Origin: Streptomyces marispadix
GTDB taxonomy: Bacteria; Actinomycetota; Actinomycetes; Streptomycetales; Streptomycetaceae
Direction of reading: 5' to 3'
Length of the DNA stretch: 64,000 bases
NCBI RefSeq assembly: GCF_022524345.1
Contig: NZ_JAKWJU010000002.1
Location: forward strand, 496,001-560,000
The notes beneath the pieces were generated by a model that worked only from the letters and a program-made list of their open reading frames with translations, was not told the DNA's origin and did not search any database. Of the stretch, positions 34,199-43,681 are shown in pieces. How positions within the stretch are numbered: the first letter of the stretch is position 1; each line of letters begins with the position of its first letter. Position numbers and translations under genes: made by a program.

Positions 34199-35161
34199 TC
34201 ACTCCCCGTAGGCCGCCAGCGCCGTGCGCGCCGCCTCCCGTGCGCTGTCGGCGAGTTCGCGCGGAGCGACGATCCTGCCGTCGTGGCCCAGCCGGAGCGC
34301 CAGCCGCCGCAGCGACGCCGGATCGGGGGTACGCAGGGTCACGCGAAGACCTCCGTCGGGCAGCTCCTCCGCGCTGTCGTACGGGTAGTACTCGGCGACC
34401 CAGCGGCCACCGGGCCCCACCTCGACGACGACCTCCGGATCGTCGGCGGAGGGCTGCACCAGCCCCTCGCTGAGATCGCGCAGCTCCACCGCGGGCGGAT
34501 CGGCGGGCTCGTCCAGCAGCCGGATCGCGGCCACCCTGTCCAGCCGGAAGGTACGGCGGGCCTCCGAGAGCCGGCACCAGCCCTCCAGATACGTGTGGCC
34601 GACGGCGAAGAGACGGATCGGGTCGACCTCACGCTCGGTCAACTCGTCGCGCGCCGGGGAGTAGTAGCGCAGCCACAGCCGCCGCCGCTCGGCGATGGCA
34701 CGGTCCACGTCGGCGAAGACGCCGCCCTCCGACTCGAAGGTCACCGACAGCCGCGAACTGGCGCTCGCGCTCTCCCCCGCGGCCTCCTCCAGCTTGGCCG
34801 TCGCCCGGCGCAGCGCGTCCCGGTCGCTCTCGCGCAGGCCCGGCAGGGTCGCCACCGCGCGGGCGGCGACGAGCAGCGCGGTCGCCTCGTCGGACGCCAG
34901 GCGCAGCGGCTGCGCGGTGTCGCTGCCGAGGGCGTCGGCGTTGCGCCACCAGATGCGCTCGCCGTCGGTGTCGATCTCCAGCAGGTCGCCGCCGCGGAAG
35001 CTGGTGCCGCACATCGGCAGCACGTCCAGGTCGGCGATCAGCTCGTCGGCGGTGATGCCGAAGGCGCGCGCCACATCGTCGATTCGCGCGCCGGGCCGTT
35101 CACGCAGATATGTGACCAGCGACAGCATCCGCCGGGTCTGGTCGATGGCGTTCGGTGCCAC
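34199..35161 (-). CDS. pafC: WYL-domain transcriptional regulator PafC
   Basis: A 320-aa protein with an N-terminal winged helix (MLSLVTYLRERPGARIDDVARAFGITADELIADL), a WYL domain (LWLRYYSPARDELTEREVDPIRLFAVGHTYLEGWCRLSEARRTFRLDRV) and a WCX C-terminal domain. With PafB it forms a DNA-damage-responsive activator in mycobacteria. The GTG lies 16 bases after the pafB stop. Known context: linked to the Pup-proteasome locus although not needed for pupylation. Confidence 0.9.
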   Translation of the reverse strand: MAPNAIDQTRRMLSLVTYLRERPGARIDDVARAFGITADELIADLDVLPMCGTSFRGGDLLEIDTDGERIWWRNADALGSDTAQPLRLASDEATALLVAARAVATLPGLRESDRDALRRATAKLEEAAGESASASSRLSVTFESEGGVFADVDRAIAERRRLWLRYYSPARDELTEREVDPIRLFAVGHTYLEGWCRLSEARRTFRLDRVAAIRLLDEPADPPAVELRDLSEGLVQPSADDPEVVVEVGPGGRWVAEYYPYDSAEELPDGGLRVTLRTPDPASLRRLALRLGHDGRIVAPRELADSAREAARTALAAYGE

Positions 35162-35177
35162 GGTCCTGTGCTCCCCC

Positions 35178-36152
35178 TCAGCCCTTGGCGACGGCGCGCA
35201 GCCGGTCCACCACTTCGGCCCGCAGTTCGGCCGGTTCCAGCACGATGACGTCCGGCCCGAACTCCACCAGCCAGGCGTCCAGGCCGTGACCGTACGGGAT
35301 CTCCAACTCGTCCCAGCCGTCGGGCAGTTCGCGTACGTCGTTGGCCCGGGAGCGCAGCGGATAGCCGGCGCCGGCGCGCAGCCGGATGCGTGCGGTGCGC
35401 GACGCGCTCTCCCCCGCCCAGCGCTCGACGGTCTCCCTCACGGTCACCTGGTCGGGAACCGGAGCGGTGAACGCCGAGGCACGGGAGCGCACCGCACCCG
35501 TGATGCGCGAGAGGCGGAAGACGCGCTCGGCCTGCCGGTCGCGGTCGAAGCCCGCGAGATACCAGTGGCCGCGCCAGCACTCCAGCGTCCAGGGCTCGAC
35601 CTGACGGCGCTCCGGGCGGGCGGCGTTGGACTTGCGGTAGTCGAAGACGACAGGACGGCGGTCACGGCACGCGAGCATCAAAGGCTCGAACGCCGCCTCG
35701 CGGGCGGGGATATGGGGCTCCAGCGTGCTGTGCGGTACGGAAGGGACGGCACCGCCGTCCTCCTCGCCGTTGTGCGGCATGCCGCCCGCGGCGTGCAGCT
35801 TCTGGAGGGCGCCGCTCGCGGCTCCGGCGAGGCGTGCCTGCTGCCATACGCGTGCGGCGAGACCGAGGGCCGTGGCCTCCTCGGCGTCGAGGGCGATGGG
35901 CGGGAGGCGGTTGCTGTCGCGCTGCGCCCGGTAGCCGATCTCGCCGTCCAGGCTCTCCACCGTGTCGATCACGAGGCCGAGTTCACGCAGATCGTCCTTG
36001 TCGCGCTCGAACATCCTGTTGAAGGCCTCGTCGCTGCCGGCCTCCAGATAGGCCTCGATCGAGGTACGCAGCTCGCGCTTGGTCAGCGGGCGCCGGGTCC
36101 CCAGCAGGCACAGCGCCAGATTCATCAGCCGCTCGGCCTTGGCAATCGCCAT
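35178..36152 (-). CDS. pafB: WYL-domain transcriptional regulator PafB
   Basis: A 324-aa paralogue of PafC: winged helix (KAERLMNLALCLLGTRRPLTKRELRTSIEAYLE), DDLRELGLVIDTV, then WYL domain (VVFDYRKSNAARPERRQVEPWTLECWRGHWYLAGFDRDRQAERVFRLSRI) and WCX. PafB and PafC act as a heterodimer that controls a LexA-independent DNA-damage regulon in mycobacteria. ATG 36152 opens MAIAKAERL; the frame runs up to 36263 into a terminator and is rejected. First gene of pafB-pafC. Confidence 0.9.
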   Translation of the reverse strand: MAIAKAERLMNLALCLLGTRRPLTKRELRTSIEAYLEAGSDEAFNRMFERDKDDLRELGLVIDTVESLDGEIGYRAQRDSNRLPPIALDAEEATALGLAARVWQQARLAGAASGALQKLHAAGGMPHNGEEDGGAVPSVPHSTLEPHIPAREAAFEPLMLACRDRRPVVFDYRKSNAARPERRQVEPWTLECWRGHWYLAGFDRDRQAERVFRLSRITGAVRSRASAFTAPVPDQVTVRETVERWAGESASRTARIRLRAGAGYPLRSRANDVRELPDGWDELEIPYGHGLDAWLVEFGPDVIVLEPAELRAEVVDRLRAVAKG

Positions 36153-36263
36153 GGGCTCCCTCGCGCTCCCGTACTTCTCGTACTGCTCTGTGCTCTTCTC
36201 GGCAATTGACCGTACCGCTCGCGGGGTTCCGCGCAAAAGCAAGGGCGTACCGCCCGAAAACAA

Positions 36264-36299
36264 GACCGGAGGCCCCGCCCTCGGGCGGGACCTCCGGTC
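36264..36299 (-). terminator. Rho-independent terminator after the cytosolic FKBP gene
   Basis: GACCGGAGG / CCTCCGGTC with an inner CCGCCC/GGGCGG arm, followed on the minus strand by TTGTTTT. It is 21 bases past the FKBP stop, so pafB has a separate promoter in 36153-36263. Confidence 0.85.
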
Positions 36300-36320
36300 G
36301 AAGCCGCGTCGCGGCCCGGC

Positions 36321-36695
36321 TCAGACGGAGACCAGGTCGCAGACGAAGATCAGGGTCTCGTTCGGCTTGATGCGGCCGCCGCCCGCGCCCTGCTCCCCGT
36401 ACGCGAGGTGGGCGGGGATGGTCAGCCGGCGGCGCCCGCCGACCCTCATGCCCTGCACACCGCGGTCCCAGCCGGGGATGACCTGGCCGGCGCCGAGCTG
36501 GAACTGGAGCGGCTTGCCCCGGTTCCAGCTGGCGTCGAACTCCTCGCCGCTGGAGAAGGAGACGCCCACGTAGTGGACGGAGACGTTGTCGCCGGCCTTG
36601 GCCTCGGGCCCGTCGCCCTCCCAGAGATCCACGATCTCCAGATCGGCAGGCGGCGCGCCCTCGGGAAAGTCGACCTCGGGCTTGTCGATGCTCAC
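36321..36695 (-). CDS. FKBP-type peptidyl-prolyl isomerase, single domain, cytosolic
   Basis: A 124-aa FKBP: VSVHYVGVSFSSGEEFDASWNRGKPLQFQLGAGQVIPGWDRGVQGMRVGGRR, LTIPAHLAYGEQGAGG and LIFVCDLVSV, with the drug-binding residues (Asp, Phe, Trp, Tyr) present. No signal peptide. It lies 56 bases after the two-domain FKBP lipoprotein gene and ends at a strong terminator, so the two isomerases are probably co-transcribed. Confidence 0.93.
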   Translation of the reverse strand: MSIDKPEVDFPEGAPPADLEIVDLWEGDGPEAKAGDNVSVHYVGVSFSSGEEFDASWNRGKPLQFQLGAGQVIPGWDRGVQGMRVGGRRRLTIPAHLAYGEQGAGGGRIKPNETLIFVCDLVSV

Positions 36696-36751
36696 GAAAT
36701 GGCTCCTAGCAACGAATCATTCGGACAACCGCGCCAGTGTGTCACGCGGGG

Positions 36752-37702
36752 TCATTTGACGCTCAGCACGTCCACCGAGAAGACCACGCCCGACGAGAAC
36801 TGCTTGCGCTGCTGCTTCGGGAACTCGCTCTTGGGCACCGAGACCACGACACGGCTGCCGGCCTTCTTGCCCTTCAGCGCCTCGGCCCAGCCGGGGATCT
36901 TGTTCACGGGGATCTCCTGGGGACCGCCCTGGGCCCAGGTGTTGTCGAGCTGCCTGCCGCCCTTCCACAACTTGGCCGAGAACTGCGTCAGTACGGTGCT
37001 CTTCTCGGTGACCTTCTTGCCGTCGCCCTCGATGATCGTCTCGTCGAGCAGCTTGTCCGGGGCCTCGTCCTTGCCCTTCGGCATGGTGATCTCCGGCGCC
37101 TTGTCCGCCTCGACCTTGGTGCTCACCTTGGGCAGATCGGGGTTGTGGTCGCCCTTCACCGGCTTGCCGTCGATCTTGTTCGGCATGATCTTCTCAAGGT
37201 CGACGACGAAGACGAGGGTCGAGTTCTTCGGGATCGTGGGCGGCTGGCCCTGCTTGCCGTAGCCCTTCGACGGGGGGACGACCATCTCGACGCGACTGCC
37301 GAGCCTCTTGCCCACCAGGGCCTCGTCCCAGCCCTTGATGACCTTGCCGGTGCCGATCTGGAACGTGGCGGGCTGACCGCGCTTCCAACTGCTGTCGAAT
37401 TCCTTACCGTTCCACAGCTGCCCGTGGTAATTGGCGTTGAGCGAGTCGCCCTTCTTGACCTTCTGCCCCTTGCCCTCCTTGAGGACCTTCACCTTCAGGT
37501 CCTTCGGGGGCTTGCCCTTGCCCTTGGCCACCTTGGGCTTCTTGTCGGTCGCACCGGTGACCTGCGGGGGCTGACCGTTCTCGTCCTCGCCTCCGCAGCC
37601 GGCGACCGTGGCGATCAGCGCGGGTACGGCGAGAGCCACGACGAGGCGGCGCGCGAAGCGGTTCCTGGGGCGGGGGGTCGTTCCCCGGGGGGTATGCAGC
37701 AT
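36752..37702 (-). CDS. FKBP-type peptidyl-prolyl isomerase lipoprotein with two FKBP domains
   Basis: A 316-aa surface lipoprotein. The signal peptide RRLVVALAVPALIATVAGC ends in a lipobox, with lipidation at the Cys of VAGC. After a Lys/Pro-rich linker comes FKBP domain 1 (LNANYHGQLWNGKEFDSSWKRG, IKGWDEALVGKRLGSRVEMVVPPSKGYG). A second, divergent FKBP domain follows (VLTQFSAKLWKGGRQLDNTW, IPGWAEALKGKKAGSRVVVSVP); it lacks the Tyr-rich first strand and may be less active. ATG 37702; the open frame beyond it is a shadow of pafA. Confidence 0.9.
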   Translation of the reverse strand: MLHTPRGTTPRPRNRFARRLVVALAVPALIATVAGCGGEDENGQPPQVTGATDKKPKVAKGKGKPPKDLKVKVLKEGKGQKVKKGDSLNANYHGQLWNGKEFDSSWKRGQPATFQIGTGKVIKGWDEALVGKRLGSRVEMVVPPSKGYGKQGQPPTIPKNSTLVFVVDLEKIMPNKIDGKPVKGDHNPDLPKVSTKVEADKAPEITMPKGKDEAPDKLLDETIIEGDGKKVTEKSTVLTQFSAKLWKGGRQLDNTWAQGGPQEIPVNKIPGWAEALKGKKAGSRVVVSVPKSEFPKQQRKQFSSGVVFSVDVLSVK

Positions 37703-37791
37703 TGTGTCCAACTCGCGGTCTAGGGATGTCCGGACGGTCGGGGGCAACCCTACGGCCCCGTCCGGACATCCCGACCCCGCATCGACACGTC

Positions 37792-39153
37792 TTACATTCC
37801 GGCGATGAGCTTCTCCACCCGCTCGTCGACCGACCGGAACGGGTCTTTGCACAGCACAGTGCGCTGTGCCTGATCGTTGAGCTTGAGGTGGACCCAGTCG
37901 ACGGTGAAGTCCCGGCGCTGCTCCTGCGCCCGCCTGATGAAGTCGCCCCGCAGTCGCGCACGGGTCGTCTGCGGCGGCACCGACTTGCCCTCGAAGATCT
38001 TCAAGTCGTTGCAGATACGGGCGGCTTGGCCGTTGCGCTCCAGCAGGTAGTACAGCCCGCGGCGGCGGTGGATGTCGTGGTACGCGAGATCTATCTGCGC
38101 GATACGCGGGTGCGACATCGTGATGTTGTTCTTGTTCCGGTAGCGCTCGATCAACTGGTACTTCATGACCCAGTCGATCTCCGTGTTGATCTTGTCGAGT
38201 TCCTGGGTGCGGATCGCGTCCAGCGAACGTCCCCACAGCTCCAGTACGCGCTCCACCCGGCCCGTGCGGATGCCGCGGCGGTCGCAGAAGTCCAGCGCCT
38301 TCTCGTAGTACTCCTGCTGCACCTCCAGCGCGGAGGCCTCCCGTCCGCTCGCTAGGCGCACCTTGCGCTGCCCGGTGATGTCGTGGCTGACCTCGCGGAT
38401 GGCCCGGATCGGGTTCTCCAGGGTCAGGTCGCGCATGACGGTGCCCGCCTCGATCATGCGCAGCACCAGGTCGGTGGCGCCGACCTTCAGCAGCATCGTC
38501 GTCTCGGACATGTTGGAGTCGCCCACGATGACGTGGAGCCGGCGGTACCGCTCGGCGTCCGCGTGCGGTTCGTCGCGGGTGTTGATGATCGGGCGGGAGC
38601 GGGTGGTCGCCGAGCTGACCCCTTCCCAGATGTGCTCGGCGCGCTGGCTGACGCAGTAGACGGCGCCTCGCGGCGTCTGGAGGACCTTCCCCGCACCGCA
38701 TACGAGCTGCCGCGTGACGAGGAAGGGGATGAGCACGTCCGCCAGCCGCGAGAACTCCCCGTGCCGTGCGACGAGATAGTTCTCGTGGCAGCCGTAGGAG
38801 TTCCCCGCCGAGTCGGTGTTGTTCTTGAAGAGGAAGACGTCGCCTGCGATTCCTTCCTCGTGCAGGCGCCGTTCGGCATCGACGAGGAGGCCCTCGAGGA
38901 TGCGTTCGCCGGACTTGTCATGGGTGACCAGCTCGGTCACGTTGTCGCACTCGGGAGTCGCGTACTCGGGGTGTGACCCCACGTCCAGATAGAGGCGGGC
39001 CCCGTTGCGCAGAAAGACGTTGCTGCTGCGGCCCCATGACACGACACGGCGGAAGAGGTACCGCGCCACTTCGTCGGGGGACAGACGGCGCTGACCCCGG
39101 AACGTACACGTGACGCCGTACTCGTTCTCAAGCCCGAAGATTCGGCGGTCCAT
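37792..39153 (-). CDS. pafA: Pup-protein ligase PafA
   Basis: A 453-aa ligase that joins Pup to lysines of target proteins through Pup's C-terminal Glu, using ATP. Glutamine synthetase-like fold: [14 protein letters not shown], the metal/ATP motifs [38 protein letters not shown] and [24 protein letters not shown], then the C-terminal domain [15 protein letters not shown]. The GS-like Glu residues (GLENEYG) are intact. The ATG is followed by MFS on the upstream side. Together with Dop, Pup, ARC and PrcAB this completes the Pup-proteasome system. Confidence 0.96.
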   Translation of the reverse strand: MDRRIFGLENEYGVTCTFRGQRRLSPDEVARYLFRRVVSWGRSSNVFLRNGARLYLDVGSHPEYATPECDNVTELVTHDKSGERILEGLLVDAERRLHEEGIAGDVFLFKNNTDSAGNSYGCHENYLVARHGEFSRLADVLIPFLVTRQLVCGAGKVLQTPRGAVYCVSQRAEHIWEGVSSATTRSRPIINTRDEPHADAERYRRLHVIVGDSNMSETTMLLKVGATDLVLRMIEAGTVMRDLTLENPIRAIREVSHDITGQRKVRLASGREASALEVQQEYYEKALDFCDRRGIRTGRVERVLELWGRSLDAIRTQELDKINTEIDWVMKYQLIERYRNKNNITMSHPRIAQIDLAYHDIHRRRGLYYLLERNGQAARICNDLKIFEGKSVPPQTTRARLRGDFIRRAQEQRRDFTVDWVHLKLNDQAQRTVLCKDPFRSVDERVEKLIAGM

Positions 39154-39162
39154 GACTGAACA

Positions 39163-40539
39163 TTACGCCTGGGGGCCGGTTCTGAAACCGGGTTGGGGTG
39201 CACCGTTGCGATCATTTTCCGCCTCGGTGACCGGCGCCGACGCAGGTCCGCGGCCCGCATCGGGGCCTCGTCCAGGACCTGATTCCGTGCCCGTCTCCGT
39301 GCCTGCGGCGGCGCTCGTAGCAGGGCCCGCGACCGGGGCGGAACCGCTGCGGAAGCCCCTCGCCGGTGCCGCCGCCAGGGCCCGTGCCGTCAGCAGCAGC
39401 ACGAGAAAGGCGGCCAGCCCTCCACCGCCGACGACGGCGAAGCCCGCGGAGGACCCGCCGCGCTCGATGACGGGACCCACTACGCCCGTACCGGCGGCCG
39501 CACCCACACCGAACGTCGTCACCAGCCAGGAGAACGCCTCGGTGACCGTACCCGAGGGAGCGTGCCGGTCGACCACCACGAACGCGCAGGCCAGTGCCGG
39601 TGCGAGGAAGACGCCCGAGATCCCGGCGAGGACCGTCATCGCGACGACCCCCGGTACGAGAACGAGCGGCATGTAACCCAAGGCAAGGGCGAGAACAAGC
39701 CAGATCAGCCGGCGTTCGGGAGCGCCCGCCCAGTGCCGCGCGCCGTAGACCACGCCCCCGACGAGCGCGCCGAAGCCCAGCGCGGAGAGCAGATAGCTGG
39801 AGATGAGGGCCTCGCCGTGATCGTCGGCATAGCTGACGGAGGCGACGGCCACGGCGCCCAGCGCGAGCCCGACGAAGAAGAAGGTCCCCAGCAGCGCCAG
39901 CAGGCCCGGCGAGCGGAGCGCGCCCAGCCAGTGGGGCTCGCGAGGAGCCGACCGCCAGGCACGCGACGGCGGCGAGACCACGACCGAGAGGGCACCCAGG
40001 ACGCCGAGCGCGTTGATCAGCAGCAGCGCGGCCGCCTCGTTCCACATCGCCACGAACACCGTGACCAGCAACGGCCCTACGGCGAACATGACTTCCTGGG
40101 CCACGGCGTCGAGCGCGTACGCCCTGTGCACCTTCTCGGGGCCCTTGAGCACGCTCGGCCACAGCGCCCGCAGCCCGCCTTCGAGCGGCGGTGTGCAGAT
40201 CCCCGCGACGAGCACGCCCGCCGCGGCGGCCCACACCCGTCCCGTACCGGCGACCGTCAGCAGCAGCATGCCCAGAGCCGAGAGCACCGCCGCGGGAAGC
40301 ATCACCCGAGGCTGCCCCCGCAGATCGACGAGGCGCCCCAGCAGCGGCTGGCCCACCGCGGTCGCGAGTCCGTAGACGGCGGAGAGCACGCCCGCGAGCG
40401 TGTAACTGCCGCCCTCGGCGCGGGTGAAGAGCACGATCGCCAGCGGGCCGGTGGCATTGGGCAGCCGTCCCGTCAGCGTGCCCGCGAGCAGGCGCATCGC
40501 ATGGCGGGCACGCAGCAGTTCGGCATAGCCCGTCGCCAT
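39163..40539 (-). CDS. Major facilitator superfamily transporter
   Basis: A 458-aa permease with about 12 predicted helices: GPLAIVLFTRAEGGSYTLAGVLSAVYGLATAVGQPLLGRLVDLRGQPRVML (motif-A like loop), then repeated Ala/Gly/Val helices. A disordered Gly/Pro/Thr-rich C-terminus of about 60 residues follows. The ATG at 40539 has GGGAGGAG upstream. It lies between pafA and the LacI regulator, and is divergent from the latter, so it is probably its target. Substrate unknown. Confidence 0.85.
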   Translation of the reverse strand: MATGYAELLRARHAMRLLAGTLTGRLPNATGPLAIVLFTRAEGGSYTLAGVLSAVYGLATAVGQPLLGRLVDLRGQPRVMLPAAVLSALGMLLLTVAGTGRVWAAAAGVLVAGICTPPLEGGLRALWPSVLKGPEKVHRAYALDAVAQEVMFAVGPLLVTVFVAMWNEAAALLLINALGVLGALSVVVSPPSRAWRSAPREPHWLGALRSPGLLALLGTFFFVGLALGAVAVASVSYADDHGEALISSYLLSALGFGALVGGVVYGARHWAGAPERRLIWLVLALALGYMPLVLVPGVVAMTVLAGISGVFLAPALACAFVVVDRHAPSGTVTEAFSWLVTTFGVGAAAGTGVVGPVIERGGSSAGFAVVGGGGLAAFLVLLLTARALAAAPARGFRSGSAPVAGPATSAAAGTETGTESGPGRGPDAGRGPASAPVTEAENDRNGAPQPGFRTGPQA

Positions 40540-40595
40540 GGCTTCCGTCTCCTCCCGGCGCTCGCGGGGCGCCGTCCTCGGTCCGCGCACCGATA

Positions 40596-40611
40596 CGTTG
40601 TACGTATAACG
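40596..40611. promoter_or_regulatory. LacI-type operator candidate between the MFS and LacI genes
   Basis: CGTTGTACGTATAACG is an inverted repeat with one mismatched pair (CGTT-n-TACGTA-n-AACG), 57 bases from the MFS start. A partial copy, ATACGTA, follows at 40621-40627, so two sites may act together. The intergenic region is 166 bases long. Confidence 0.6.
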
Positions 40612-40705
40612 GCCGCCGTCATACGTACCATGTCGCTCACCCCACGGTCCACCCCGGCAGCCACGGGACGCCCGGGACCGGGCCACGGATGGCGAAGGAG
40701 CACGG

Positions 40706-41785
40706 ATGGCGAGCACCAGGCGGCCCCGGCGCCCCGGCGAGGCGGACCGGCCGCCCAACGGGACCTCGGCGGGCCGCCCCACCAGCCGCGACGTCGCCCG
40801 GCAGGCGAGCGTCTCCCAGGCGACGGTCTCCCTCGTGCTGGGCGGCAAGTGGCAGGGCCGGGTCTCCCCGCGTACCGCCGAGACCGTCCGTACGGCCGCG
40901 AGGGAGCTCGGCTACCGGCCCAACCTGGCCGCACGCAGCCTCCGTCTGGGCCGCACCCGCACCGCGCTCCTCGTCGTGCCTGCCCTCACCCACGACTACT
41001 TCGCGCGGGTACACGCCGGTGCCTCCCACGTCGCCGAGGAGCACGACTTCGGCGTCGTCCTCTACCCCTCCCCCGCCGGCACAGGACCGGCCGTAGACCC
41101 CTTCGGCTCGGCACGGGCCGCGCTCGACGGCGTGATCGCCTCCTCGATGGCGGCCGACGCGCTGGCCGCCCTGGGCGAGGGCGGACTGCCGCTGGTGATG
41201 CTCGACACCGACCCGGACAGCGACCGAGCAGCCGCCACCGTGAACCTCGACATCGCCGACGGAATGCGCCAGGCCGCCGGGCACCTACTCGGGCTCGGCC
41301 ACCGTCGTCTCGCGCATCTGGCCGCCGCCGTGGACACCTGGACCTTCCGCGAGCGGGCACGAGCGCTGACCGACACCGTCGCCGAAATCCCCGAAGCGTC
41401 CGTACGGACCGAGGCCAGCGCCCTCGACATCGAGGACGCCCTGCGTGCCGCGACCCGCGCCCTCACCGCCTGCCCCCGGCCCACCGCGCTGGTCTGCGAC
41501 GACGATCTGCTGGCCGCCGGAGCCTGCAAGGCCGCACGGCGGCTGGGACTGCGCGTGCCCGAGGACGTGTCCGTGACGGGCTTCGACGATCTGAGCCTGG
41601 CGACCGCGCTGGAACCGGAGCTGACGACGGTACGGCTGCCCGCGGAGGAGGTCGGCGCGGCAGGCATGCGCGCGCTGCTCGCGACGCTGGAGGGCCGGGC
41701 GGCCGACGCACCAGTGCTTCCCGTGCGGCTCGTACGACGCGGCTCCACGGCTGCGCCGTCCGCCACGGACGCCCCTGGCAGTTGA
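40706..41785 (+). CDS. LacI-family transcriptional regulator
   Basis: A 359-aa regulator: LacI HTH (RPTSRDVARQASVSQATVSLVLGGK, VSPRTAETVRTAARELGYRPNLAARSLRLGRT) and a periplasmic-binding-protein-like effector domain (ALLVVPALTHDYFARVHAGASHVAEEHDFGVVLY, LRVPEDVSVTGFDDLSLATALEPELTTVRLP). The hinge helix Leu is present (ARSL). The ATG has GAAGGAG upstream. It is divergent from the MFS gene and convergent with prcA. Inducer unknown. Confidence 0.9.
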   Translation: MASTRRPRRPGEADRPPNGTSAGRPTSRDVARQASVSQATVSLVLGGKWQGRVSPRTAETVRTAARELGYRPNLAARSLRLGRTRTALLVVPALTHDYFARVHAGASHVAEEHDFGVVLYPSPAGTGPAVDPFGSARAALDGVIASSMAADALAALGEGGLPLVMLDTDPDSDRAAATVNLDIADGMRQAAGHLLGLGHRRLAHLAAAVDTWTFRERARALTDTVAEIPEASVRTEASALDIEDALRAATRALTACPRPTALVCDDDLLAAGACKAARRLGLRVPEDVSVTGFDDLSLATALEPELTTVRLPAEEVGAAGMRALLATLEGRAADAPVLPVRLVRRGSTAAPSATDAPGS

Positions 41786-41815
41786 GGGGCGACGAGGACC
41801 GGTCCTCAACGCCGC

Positions 41816-41847
41816 GTGCCCCGCGGGCAGTTGAACCCGCGGGGCAC
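41816..41847. terminator. Bidirectional terminator between lacI-type gene and prcA
   Basis: GTGCCCCGCGGG (41816-41827) and CCCGCGGGGCAC (41836-41847) form a perfect 12-bp stem with an 8-base loop. A second palindrome, GAGGACCGGTCCTC, lies at 41794-41807, within the wider GTTGAGG/CCTCAAC pair (41781-41810). It serves the convergent LacI and prcA genes. Confidence 0.85.
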
Positions 41848-41870
41848 GACGTAGGCGTTTCGCTGGAGCG

Positions 41871-42647
41871 CTACTCCTCCGAGCCCTCGCCTGAGGACTC
41901 CTCCGAACTGTCCTCGTCCGAAGAGGAGTCAGAACTCCCCGAGCTCTCGTCCTCCCCCAGCAGCCGCCGCAACTGACTGCCCAGCACCCGCTTGAACTTG
42001 CGCTGCTGGACACGGCTGCGGTCGAGCAGCGCGACCTCCAACTGGTCGGCGGTCACCTCTCGTTCGCCGCCGTTGTTGTCGCGCGCCAGGGACTCCTTGC
42101 CGAGCTTGACGGCCTCCGCGAGGGTCATGTCGTCGCGGTGCCGCTGTTCCAGATAGCTGTTGATCTGGTCGGAGTTGCCGCCGACGGCGAGCGAGCCGTG
42201 CTCGTCGACGATGGAACCGTCGTGCGGAAGCCGGTAGATCTGGTCGTCCTCGGGGGCGGGCCCCACCTCGGCGACGATCAGCTCGACCTCGTACGGCTTC
42301 TCCGCCGCGCTGGAGAAGATCGTCCCCAGGGTCTGCGCATAGACGTTGGCGAGCCCACGGGCCGTCACATCGGCGCGGTCATAGGTGAATCCACGCAGAT
42401 CCGCGTAGCGGACGCCGCCAATCCGCAGATTCTCGAACTCGTTGTACTTGCCCACCGCCGCGAACGCGATGCGGTCGTAGATCTCGCTGATCTTGTGGAG
42501 CGACCGCGAGGGGTTCTCGGCGACGAACACGATGCCGTCGGTGTACTGGAGCACGACCACGCTGCGGCCCCGCGCGATGCCCTTGCGGGCGTACTCGGCG
42601 CGGTCCGCCATGGCCTGCTGTGGTGAGACGTAGAACGGCGTCGACAC
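41871..42647 (-). CDS. prcA: 20S proteasome alpha subunit
   Basis: The alpha-ring subunit (258 aa) that gates the 20S core. SPQQAMADRAEYARKGIARGRSVVVLQYTDGIVFVAENPSRSLHKISEIYDRIAFAAVGKYNEF is the canonical alpha fold, with the N-terminal gate region. It ends in an acidic Ser-rich tail (about 25 residues, SSGSSDSSSDEDSSEESSGEGSEE), much more charged than usual. GTG start at 42647 follows prcB by 57 bases; the two are co-transcribed. Confidence 0.96.
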   Translation of the reverse strand: MSTPFYVSPQQAMADRAEYARKGIARGRSVVVLQYTDGIVFVAENPSRSLHKISEIYDRIAFAAVGKYNEFENLRIGGVRYADLRGFTYDRADVTARGLANVYAQTLGTIFSSAAEKPYEVELIVAEVGPAPEDDQIYRLPHDGSIVDEHGSLAVGGNSDQINSYLEQRHRDDMTLAEAVKLGKESLARDNNGGEREVTADQLEVALLDRSRVQQRKFKRVLGSQLRRLLGEDESSGSSDSSSDEDSSEESSGEGSEE

Positions 42648-42704
42648 CGGCTATCCGTCCCTTCCTTCTCCTGTCAGAGGGCGCTGAAGGCCCCGTGGCC
42701 TTCG

Positions 42705-43550
42705 TCAGGTGAGCGGGGCCTGCGGCCCGTTGGGCTGCTGGAGGCGGCCTTCGTGCATCGTGCGTACGAGCGCGGAGACGTCGTCCTCGTCGAGCTTGCG
42801 GCAGCCCTCGTCGGAGATGACCGTGAGCGTCGGATAGATCTTGCGTGCCATGTCGGGGCCGCCCGTGGCGGAGTCGTCGTCGGCGGCGTCGTAGAGCGCC
42901 TGAAGCGCCACCGTGCAGACCTGCTCCTCCGTCAGGTCGTCCCGGTGCAGCTTCTTCAGCGACCCTCGTGCGAAGACCGAACCGGAACCCACGGCGGTGA
43001 AGCCGACCTCTTCGGAACGACCGCCCGTCACGTCGTAGGAGAAGATCCGGCCCTTCTCGCGGTCCACGTCGTAACCCGCGAAGACCGGGACTACGGCCAG
43101 GCCCTGCAGGGCCATGCCGAGATTGCTGCGGATCATCGTCGAGAGGCGGTTGGCCTTGCCCTCCAGGGACAGCGTCGAGCCCTCGACCTTCTCGAAGTGC
43201 TCCAGCTCCAGCTGGAAGAGCTTCACCATCTCCACCGCGAGCCCCGCCGTGCCGGCGATGCCGACGGCCGAGTACTCGTCGGCTGGGAAGACCTTCTCGA
43301 TGTCGCGCTGCGCGATGACGTTCCCCATCGTCGCGCGGCGGTCACCGGCGAGCACCACACCGCCCGAGTACGTCGCCGCGACGATGGTCGTGCCGTGCGG
43401 AGCCTGCACGGCGCCCTCGACAGCAGGCAGGGGCCGGCTGCCGGGCAGCACCTCAGGGGCGTGCTCGGACAGGAAGTCCATGAACGAGGACGAGCCGGGC
43501 GTCAGGAAGGCAGTCGGCAGACGCCCTGTGTCACGAGTGTTGGCTTCCAC
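42705..43550 (-). CDS. prcB: 20S proteasome beta subunit (precursor)
   Basis: The proteolytic subunit (281 aa). A 53-residue propeptide ends at PHG, and autocleavage should expose the catalytic Thr54 in [24 protein letters not shown]. Conserved Asp and Lys of the N-terminal hydrolase core ([25 protein letters not shown]) are present. It forms the two inner rings of the 20S core with PrcA outside. GTG 43550 has AAGGAAAC upstream. Confidence 0.96.
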   Translation of the reverse strand: MEANTRDTGRLPTAFLTPGSSSFMDFLSEHAPEVLPGSRPLPAVEGAVQAPHGTTIVAATYSGGVVLAGDRRATMGNVIAQRDIEKVFPADEYSAVGIAGTAGLAVEMVKLFQLELEHFEKVEGSTLSLEGKANRLSTMIRSNLGMALQGLAVVPVFAGYDVDREKGRIFSYDVTGGRSEEVGFTAVGSGSVFARGSLKKLHRDDLTEEQVCTVALQALYDAADDDSATGGPDMARKIYPTLTVISDEGCRKLDEDDVSALVRTMHEGRLQQPNGPQAPLT

Positions 43551-43681
43551 ACGTTTCCTTCCACAGTTCGGAAGTCGGTTCAGAAGAGATCTTGGAATAC
43601 TGCACGGACCCTACCCACAGGCCCGGAAGTCACCCGTCCTGCGCCCCCGGTGACCGGGGACGCAGGACGGCGATCACGCGA

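Noticed and set aside
39562..41976. 804-codon plus-strand frame across the MFS and LacI genes
   Set aside because: Low-complexity Arg/Gly translation and out of frame with the LacI gene; a shadow.
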